This document shows positions 58,635-64,000 of a DNA stretch of 64,000 nucleotides, piece after piece (within the stretch, counting starts at the first letter, position 1; each line of letters starts with the position of its first letter). The notes below the pieces were generated by a model. The model was not told where the DNA came from. It ran no database searches and saw only the letters and a list, made by a program, of their open reading frames with translations. The position numbers and the translations under genes are program-made. The stretch is from positions 372,001 through 436,000 of the forward strand of contig CAVYJN010000014.1 in NCBI GenBank assembly GCA_963768885.1, given 5' to 3'. Source of the stretch: DASRIA01 sp963768885 (GTDB lineage Bacteria > Actinomycetota > Thermoleophilia > Solirubrobacterales > JBBDJG01).

Positions 58635-59592
58635 CGAGATCGTCGCGCTCGCGCCCCTCGCGGGGCACGATGCGGCCGATCCAGCTCACCTCCGTACCGG
58701 TGCCCGCGGCCGCACCCTCGATCGCGGCGCGCGCGTCGTCGGGAGCGGTGAACAGAAGCTCGTAGTCCTCGCCCGCGGTGGCGGCGAAGTCGCGCGGGTC
58801 CAGGCCGAGGCCGGATACGACCTCTTCGACGCCCTCCTCGAGCGGCAGGTCGCGGAGCTGGATCTCGGCCCCCACCCCGCTGCGCTCGCAGATCCGCGCG
58901 GCGTCCGAGGCGACGCCGTCGCTGACGTCGAGCATCGCGCTCACGCCTGCGTCCGCGAGCGCGCGACCGGTGGCCAGCAGCGGCCGCGGGCGGTGGTAGC
59001 GCTCGAGCAGGTGCTTTCCGGCCTCGCGGTCGCCGCCCGCAGGCTTGCGCTCGAGCAGCAGCAGCCCGGCCCCCGAGCCGCCGAGCGCTCCCGTCACTCC
59101 GATCGCGTGGCCGGGCCGGGCCCCGTCGCGGCGCGCGAGGTCCTCGGCCCGCTCGGCGTATCCCACGACCGTCACCGATACGAACAGCTCGTCCGCGCGG
59201 GTCACGTCACCCCCGCAGATCGTCACGCCGTGCTCGGCCGCGAGCGCCTCGGCACCGTCCGCCAGCTCGAGCGCCTCGCGCTCGCCCAGATGGACGGGCA
59301 GACCGAGCGCGATGTAGGCCTCGCCCGCGGTCGCGCCCATCGCGGCCAGATCCGACAGGGACGCGGCGAGGCACTTGTGCCCGAGGTCCGGCAGCGAGGT
59401 CGTGGTGAGCCGGAAGTGGACCCCCTCCACGAACGAGTCCACCGACGTGACGCTCACGCCGCCGCCGGGCCGCACTACGGCCGCGTCGTCACCGGACCAG
59501 ATCACCACGCGGTCGCCGCGCACGGCGAGGCGCTCGCGCATGTGGGCGATCAGCTCGAACTCGCCGCCTCCCCGGTCTCGCGGGCGGGCCAT
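58537..59592 (-). CDS. thiL: Thiamine-monophosphate kinase
   Basis: The 351-residue protein starts at ATG 59592. It shows IWSGDDAAVV (N-terminal metal motif), DSFVEGVHFRL, KCLAASLSDLAAMGA, GGDVTRADELFVSVTV, MLDVSDGVASDAAR and FAATAGEDYELLFTAP. These are the PurM-like ATP- and metal-binding elements of ThiL, which makes thiamine diphosphate. After the usual RGWDHL end, about 12 extra residues overlap the FlgM-like gene antisense. It overlaps the next minus-strand gene start/stop (TGA/ATG). Confidence 0.93.
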   Translation of the reverse strand: MARPRDRGGGEFELIAHMRERLAVRGDRVVIWSGDDAAVVRPGGGVSVTSVDSFVEGVHFRLTTTSLPDLGHKCLAASLSDLAAMGATAGEAYIALGLPVHLGEREALELADGAEALAAEHGVTICGGDVTRADELFVSVTVVGYAERAEDLARRDGARPGHAIGVTGALGGSGAGLLLLERKPAGGDREAGKHLLERYHRPRPLLATGRALADAGVSAMLDVSDGVASDAARICERSGVGAEIQLRDLPLEEGVEEVVSGLGLDPRDFAATAGEDYELLFTAPDDARAAIEGAAAGTGTEVSWIGRIVPREGRERDDLVRLLDEAGRPRALRGWDHLARKDAGRRSPRPA

Positions 59593-60959
59593 CAGTACGG
59601 AGAGAAGGGTTCGAGGGGCACGGCGATCACCATCATGTAGGCGCAGAGGACGACGCTCGCCGCGACCAGCCGGCGGTCGGCCCCGAGCGCCGCGAGCGGC
59701 AGCAGCCAGATCGCATACCAGGGCACGAGCCACGCGGTCGTGACCAGCACGCCGAGCGTCGCCCAGCCGGCGGGCGCGATCCAGCCGCCCGGCACCGCGC
59801 GACGACGCCAGGCCGCGCGCAGCAGGAGTGCCACGGCCGCGACCAGGGCGACGCCGAGCACCGCGCGCGTGTAGTCGACGAGGTCCGCTGCGGAGCCGCC
59901 GGTGAGCGCCGCGACGGCGTCGGCCGTGCGCTGCGGAACGCTCCAGTGGCTGGTGCGGTCCTGGTTGTCGCCCAGCAGTGCGAACGCCTCGAGCGCGTTG
60001 TCGCCGAACGCGAGCACCGCGACGGCGACCGCGAGCAGCGCTCCGAGCGCCGCGCCGATCAGCAGTGCGCCGCGGCGCCGCGCACCGATCAGCATGAAGG
60101 GCCCGAGCACCGCGGCCGAGACCTTGACGGCTCCGGACGCCGCTGTCAGCGCGCCGGCGACCAGCTCGCGCGAGGCGAGCAGCGCGGCGACGCCGCCCAT
60201 CCACAGCAGCACGGTGAGCGCGTCGTTGTGCGCCCCGGCGACGACGTGCACGAGCACGAGCGGGTTCAGCCCGACGAGGACCGCGGGCATGCGGGGGTCG
60301 TGACCGAGGCGCCGGGCACACCACCAGACGAGCCCCACGACACCCAGGCTCGCGAGCGCGGCGACCACCTTCAGCGTCCAGAACGCGGCGGGCACGCCCA
60401 GCTTCGCCAGCGGGAACGTCGCGACGGTGAACAGCGGCCCGTAGACGCTCGTGAAGTCCTTCGATCCCGCGTAGGCGAATGCGGCGTCGCCGGGCACGTC
60501 GCTGGGGCTGTGCGTGTAGGGATCGAGCCCGTGCACGACGTCGAGCCGCGCGTAGGAGATGTAGCTGAAGACGTCCTGCGACAGCAGCGGAGGCGCGAGC
60601 AGGAACAGCACGTGCGCCGCGACGATCGCCGCCGCGACCGCTCTCGTGCCGAGCTCGCGGGCGCGCGCGAGCACCACGCACCAGGCGACCAGCGCGATCC
60701 ACAGTCCCACGTAGAACAGCGGCCCCCCGAGCCCTCCGTCCGCGAACGCCGCCCCCAGCGGCCGCAGCGGCCCGAGCAGCCAGCCGGGCGATCCGCCCGT
60801 CGTCGCGGGCACGACGTTCGAGCCCTGTTCCGCCCAGAGGACGGCGAGCGCTGCGTATGTGGTGCCGAGCAGCGCCAGCGCGGCCGGCGCGATGCGCCTA
60901 GCGCGCGCCGCCGGTGCCGCCGCCACCCTGAGGTGCACCTGTGCCGGGGCTTCCGTCAT
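59592..60959 (-). CDS. Polytopic glycosyltransferase, mannosyltransferase MptA/B-like
   Basis: The roughly 455-residue protein has about 11 hydrophobic helices. The first large loop has SQDVFSYISYARLDVVHGLDPYTHSP, which resembles the acidic catalytic loop of GT-C polyprenol-phosphate-mannose-dependent transferases (MptA/MptB, GT87). VYGPLFTVATFPLAKLG and NPLVLVHVVAGAHNDAL are also typical. It may build mannan or lipid-glycan. The ATG overlaps the PBP1A stop by 62 bases; GTG 60938 or 60926 are alternatives. Confidence 0.75.
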   Translation of the reverse strand: MTEAPAQVHLRVAAAPAARARRIAPAALALLGTTYAALAVLWAEQGSNVVPATTGGSPGWLLGPLRPLGAAFADGGLGGPLFYVGLWIALVAWCVVLARARELGTRAVAAAIVAAHVLFLLAPPLLSQDVFSYISYARLDVVHGLDPYTHSPSDVPGDAAFAYAGSKDFTSVYGPLFTVATFPLAKLGVPAAFWTLKVVAALASLGVVGLVWWCARRLGHDPRMPAVLVGLNPLVLVHVVAGAHNDALTVLLWMGGVAALLASRELVAGALTAASGAVKVSAAVLGPFMLIGARRRGALLIGAALGALLAVAVAVLAFGDNALEAFALLGDNQDRTSHWSVPQRTADAVAALTGGSAADLVDYTRAVLGVALVAAVALLLRAAWRRRAVPGGWIAPAGWATLGVLVTTAWLVPWYAIWLLPLAALGADRRLVAASVVLCAYMMVIAVPLEPFSPY

Positions 60960-63000
60960 TCGAGGGCGGGGCTGTGTTCTGGTCGTAGAGGCGCGGATCG
61001 TAGCCCTGGTAGCCGCCGCCGGTCGAGTCGCCGTACCCGTAGCCGTCGCCGCCGCCGTAGGAGTACTCGGCGCCGCCCTTCGAGTACTTGCCGAAGAAGG
61101 GCGACCAGCTGATCGTGCTCTTCGGCTTGGGGAAGTCGTCGCAGCGCGCCCCCTTGGCCACCTGCATGAACTTGTTCCAGATCATCGCGGGGAACGTCCC
61201 ACCCGCGACCGAGATGCCGTGCACGCTGTGCATCTCCTTGAGGGCGTCCGGGTAGCCGACCCACACGGCGCTTGCGAGGTGCGGGGTGTAGCCGTCGAAC
61301 CACGCGTCGTTGAAGTTGTCGGTGGTGCCGGTCTTGCCGGCCGCCGGGCAGCCGATGTTCGCGCGGGTGCCGGTGCCCGACTGGACGTTCTGCTTGAGGA
61401 TCTTCGTCACCTCGTAGGCGACCGCGTCGGAGAAGACGCGCTCGCGCTTGGGCTTGCCGAGGTCCTCGACGTCACCGTCGGGAAACGTCACGCGCAGGAT
61501 CGCGATCGGCTTGTTGCGGATGCCGCCGGAGGCGAGCGTCGCGTAGGCGTTCGCCATCTCGAGCGGCGACACCCCGCGCTTGAGGCCGCCCAGGCCCTCG
61601 GCCGGATAGCCGTCGAGCTTCGTCGTGATGCCCATGTCCTTCGCCGTGTCGGCGACGCTCTGCGGCCCGAGGTCGAGGTCGAGCTGCGCGAAGACCGTGT
61701 TGTCCGATTTGAGCGTGGCGCGCGCGATGTCCATGGACCCGCCGTAGGACTGGTCGTAGGTCTGCACCTTCCACGGCCCGTAGTCGCGCGTGTTCAGGTC
61801 GAGCGGCTTGGAGACGTAGCTGGTGGAGTACGGGTTTACTCCCCGCCGGACGGCCGTGGTGAGCACGAAGGTCTTGAACGCGGAGCCGGGCTGGCGGTGG
61901 CCCTGGGCGGCGAGGTTGTACTGGTTGTGCTTGTACTTGGAGCTCGACGCCATCGCCTTGATGTAGCCGGTGCGGGGGTCGATCGCGACGACGGCGGAGC
62001 TCGGGTCCCCGGCATAGTTGAGGGTCGAGTCGATCGCCTCGCGTCCCGCCTTCTGGAGCTTCGGGTCGATCGTCGTGTACACGCGCAGCCCGCCCTTGCG
62101 GACGGTGTTGACTCCGAACCTGTCGATCAGCTGCTGCTTGACGTAGTCGAAGAAGAAGGGCTCGCGGATCTTGATGTAGAGGTCGCCGCGCCGCGCGCCC
62201 AGCCGGGAGCGCTTCGCCTCGGCGGCGCGCGCCTTCGAGATGTAGCCGAGCTCGGCCATCTTGTCGAGCACCTTGTTGCGCCGCTCGAGCGCGTCGCGCG
62301 GGTTCTGGAAGGGGTTGAGGCGGCTCGGCGACTGCGGCAGGCCCGCGAGCAGCGCCGACTCCTCCAGCGTGAGGTTCTTGGCCGGCTTGTCGAAGAACGT
62401 CTGCGCGGCGGCCTGCACCCCGACGGCGGTCTGGCCGTCCACGGTGCCGTAGGGCACCGAGTTCAGGTAGCTCTGGAGGATCCAGCGCTTCGAGTGCTTG
62501 TCCTCGAGCTCCTCGGCCAGGCGCGCCTCCCTGATCTTTCGCTCGAGCGTGCGCTCGCGTCCGACGTAGAGGTTGCGGACGAGCTGCATCGTGATCGTCG
62601 AGCCGCCCTCCACGGCCTTGCCCGCCTCGAGGTTCTTGAAGGCGGCGCGCACGATGCCCTCGTAGTCGACGCCGCCGTGCTCGTAGAAGCGCTCGTCCTC
62701 GATCGCGACCGTCGCGGCCTGCATCGACTCGGGGATGCGCTGGAGCGGGATCGGGGTCCGGATCTCGTCGGACTGGATGAAGCCGAGGCGGGTCCCGTCG
62801 GCGGCGTAGACGGCGGAGCTCGTGCCCTGGTCGATCGGCTTCAGCGACTCGAGCGCGGGCGCGGAGGCGGCCACCGACAGCACGTAGCCGGCCGCCGACA
62901 GCCCGACGATCCCGGCCATCACGGCAAGCACGAGGACCGCAAGCAGGACCTTGCTGGGCTTGCGGCTTCGTCGGAGGCGCTGTCGCGCGCGATAGGTCAA
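60898..63000 (-). CDS. Class A penicillin-binding protein (PBP1A-like)
   Basis: The 700-residue protein starts with TTG. A membrane anchor at about 18-45 leads to a GT51 glycosyltransferase (EDERFYEHGG, GGSTITMQLVRNLY, RKIREARLAEELE) and a transpeptidase domain with SxxK in GSAFKTF, SDN in KSDNTVF and KTGTT. The C-terminus is rich in Gly and Tyr. It polymerises and crosslinks peptidoglycan. TATACT on the minus strand (63071-63076) gives a leader of about 65 bases. Confidence 0.95.
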   Translation of the reverse strand: MTYRARQRLRRSRKPSKVLLAVLVLAVMAGIVGLSAAGYVLSVAASAPALESLKPIDQGTSSAVYAADGTRLGFIQSDEIRTPIPLQRIPESMQAATVAIEDERFYEHGGVDYEGIVRAAFKNLEAGKAVEGGSTITMQLVRNLYVGRERTLERKIREARLAEELEDKHSKRWILQSYLNSVPYGTVDGQTAVGVQAAAQTFFDKPAKNLTLEESALLAGLPQSPSRLNPFQNPRDALERRNKVLDKMAELGYISKARAAEAKRSRLGARRGDLYIKIREPFFFDYVKQQLIDRFGVNTVRKGGLRVYTTIDPKLQKAGREAIDSTLNYAGDPSSAVVAIDPRTGYIKAMASSSKYKHNQYNLAAQGHRQPGSAFKTFVLTTAVRRGVNPYSTSYVSKPLDLNTRDYGPWKVQTYDQSYGGSMDIARATLKSDNTVFAQLDLDLGPQSVADTAKDMGITTKLDGYPAEGLGGLKRGVSPLEMANAYATLASGGIRNKPIAILRVTFPDGDVEDLGKPKRERVFSDAVAYEVTKILKQNVQSGTGTRANIGCPAAGKTGTTDNFNDAWFDGYTPHLASAVWVGYPDALKEMHSVHGISVAGGTFPAMIWNKFMQVAKGARCDDFPKPKSTISWSPFFGKYSKGGAEYSYGGGDGYGYGDSTGGGYQGYDPRLYDQNTAPPSNDGSPGTGAPQGGGGTGGAR

Positions 63001-63125
63001 GTGAGATACATGCGGCGCACGCTCAAGTTCGGATCAGGCGCCGACGTCCCTGCCAGGGAACAGGAAAGCGAGTATAGACCTGCAAAATCGGCCAGTCCCG
63101 CGGTTGGCGCGTGATCGGTTTCACT

Positions 63126-63153
63126 TTGCGCCCGCAAGGGGGCGGGATAGACT
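63126..63153 (+). promoter_or_regulatory. Promoter of the molybdopterin oxidoreductase gene
   Basis: TTGCGC (63126-63131) and TAGACT (63148-63153) are 16 bases apart. The GTG at 63160 lies 6 bases after the -10 box, so the transcript is probably leaderless. This is the tightest such spacing in the window. Confidence 0.5.
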
Positions 63154-63159
63154 CACCCC

Positions 63160-64000
63160 GTGGCGGTCCAGGAGAGGGTCACCTTCTGTCGCGTCTGCGA
63201 GCCCCTGTGCGGCATGGTCGCCACGGTCGAGGACGGGCAGCTCACGCAGCTGCGCCCCGACAAGGACCACCCTCTCTCCCGCGGCTATGCGTGCCCCAAG
63301 GGGATCGCGATGGCCGACGTGCACAACGACCCCGATCGCGTGGTCTATCCGCTGAAGCGAGTCGGCGGCCCCGGGCGAGTTCGAGCGCGTCACCTGGGAC
63401 GAGGCGCTCGACGACATCGCCGCCCGCCTGAAGCGCATCCTCGGCGAGCGCGGGCCCGAGGCGGTCGGCTGGTACATGGGCAATCCCGGCGCCTTCAGCT
63501 ACAGCCACACGCTGTGGGCGAAGGGGTTCCTGGACGGGCTCGGCAGCCCGCACTACTACTCCGCCGGGTCCCAGGACGTGAACAACCGCTTCGCGGCCTC
63601 GGCGCTGCTGTACGGATCGCCGCTGCTGGTGCCGATCCCCGACCTCAACCGCACCGACTTCCTCTTCATGGTGGGCGCGAACCCGCTCGTCTCGCACGGC
63701 TCGGTGTTGTCGGCGCCGCGTGTGCGGGAGCAGCTCAACGCCGTCGTCGACCGCGGCGGCCGGGTCGTCGTCGTCGACCCGCGGCGCTCGGAGACCGCGC
63801 GCCAGTTCGAGCACGTCGCGATCCGCCCCGACACCGACGCCTGGCTGCTGCTCGCGATGCTCCATGTCGTATTCGACGACGGGCTCGAGGACCGCGCCTG
63901 GGTCGCGGCCAACGCGCGTGGCGCGGAGCAGCTCGCGGCCCGCGTGCGCGACTTCGACCCCGCGCGCGCCGAGTCGATGACGGGCGTCCCGGCCGAGACG
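63160..64000 (+). CDS. Molybdopterin-dependent oxidoreductase, N-terminal part (frame broken near 63376, runs off the window)
   Basis: The first frame starts with GTG and has TFCRVCEPLCGM...GYACPKG, the 4Fe-4S cluster site (Cys-x2-Cys-x3-Cys and a later Cys). After the break the family sequence continues: FERVTWDEALDDIAARL, GWYMGNPGAFSYSHTLW, AGSQDVNNRFAAS, TDFLFMVGANPLVSHGS and VVVDPRRSETA (cofactor binding). It belongs to the formate dehydrogenase/DMSO reductase superfamily; substrate unknown. Deleting C63376 in CCCCGGGCGAG joins the frames, the same local context as at 38074. Confidence 0.82.
   Translation, partial: MAVQERVTFCRVCEPLCGMVATVEDGQLTQLRPDKDHPLSRGYACPKGIAMADVHNDPDRVVYPLKRVGGPGRVRARHLGRGARRHRRPPEAHPRRARARGGRLVHGQSRRLQLQPHAVGEGVPGRARQPALLLRRVPGREQPLRGLGAAVRIAAAGADPRPQPHRLPLHGGREPARLARLGVVGAACAGAAQRRRRPRRPGRRRRPAALGDRAPVRARRDPPRHRRLAAARDAPCRIRRRARGPRLGRGQRAWRGAARGPRARLRPRARRVDDGRPGRD

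Overview
The window is a 64 kb piece of a GC-rich actinobacterial chromosome. The gene content fits the class Thermoleophilia (Solirubrobacterales-like). The evidence is: nearly all third codon positions are G or C; GTG and TTG starts are frequent; there is a Bacillus-like qcrABC complex, a Tat system, menaquinone-type genes and a dUMP-forming type dCTP deaminase; and hemB, an AhbA/AhbB-type fusion and hemL sit together. The taxonomic call is inference from memory of the families, not a database match. Two replication-related blocks suggest an origin-proximal region: rsmG-parA-parB at the left edge and rpsF-ssb-rpsR-rplI-dnaB-helicase loader-purA at 43-49 kb.

Layout. 0-2 kb: end of rsmG, three evenly spaced palindromes, parA, parB. 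2-4.4 kb: tRNA-Ile, an unusual AlgX-like/tyrosine-recombinase fusion, a bifunctional nuclease family protein. 4.4-12.2 kb: ddl and an aminotransferase (minus strand), a DUF4126-like membrane protein, a phosphodiesterase, acylphosphatase, GtrA, a polytopic glycosyltransferase-like protein and a YmdB-type phosphodiesterase. 12.2-14.2 kb: an ABC exporter. 14.3-18.2 kb: hemB, AhbAB-like fusion, hemL and a helical protein. 18.2-22.3 kb: menaquinol:cytochrome c reductase (Rieske, cytochrome b, subunit IV-cytochrome c), menG and a polyprenyl diphosphate synthase. 22.3-22.5 kb: a structured non-coding stretch with a five-codon ORF. 22.5-25.6 kb: zinc-ribbon protein, dcd, tatA, tatC, a TPR-like membrane protein. 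25.6-31.9 kb: tRNA-Lys, lipoprotein, beta-helix protein, YihY family protein, PRC-barrel protein and secreted proteins of unknown role. 31.9-35 kb: an MMPL/RND transporter. 35.3-43.4 kb: a surface-glycan cluster with four enzymes resembling the UDP-ManNAc(3NAc)A pathway, two methyltransferases, a CmcI-family protein and a GT92 glycosyltransferase. 43.4-49.3 kb: the purA/dnaB/ribosomal protein block. 49.3-56.5 kb: otsA and treT, then IMPase, HtrA, sensor kinase and response regulator. 56.5-64 kb: degenerate M28-type membrane protein, FlgM-like protein, thiL, a polyprenol-sugar-dependent glycosyltransferase candidate, PBP1A and the start of a molybdopterin oxidoreductase.

Ten reading-frame breaks in nine otherwise intact genes (ddl, phosphodiesterase, polyprenyl synthase, tatC, Gfo/Idh oxidoreductase, hexapeptide acyltransferase, rpsF, sensor kinase twice, molybdopterin oxidoreductase) look like single-base indels. 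Several hit essential genes, so assembly error is the leading explanation, but programmed frameshifting cannot be excluded from sequence alone. Many genes have a TANNNT box only 6-10 bases before the start codon, which suggests widespread leaderless transcription. The most unusual items are the AlgX-recombinase fusion beside tRNA-Ile, the mini-ORF RNA element at 22.33-22.45 kb, the palindrome array upstream of parA, the DnaC-type loader beside dnaB, and the FlgM-like gene overlapping thiL.
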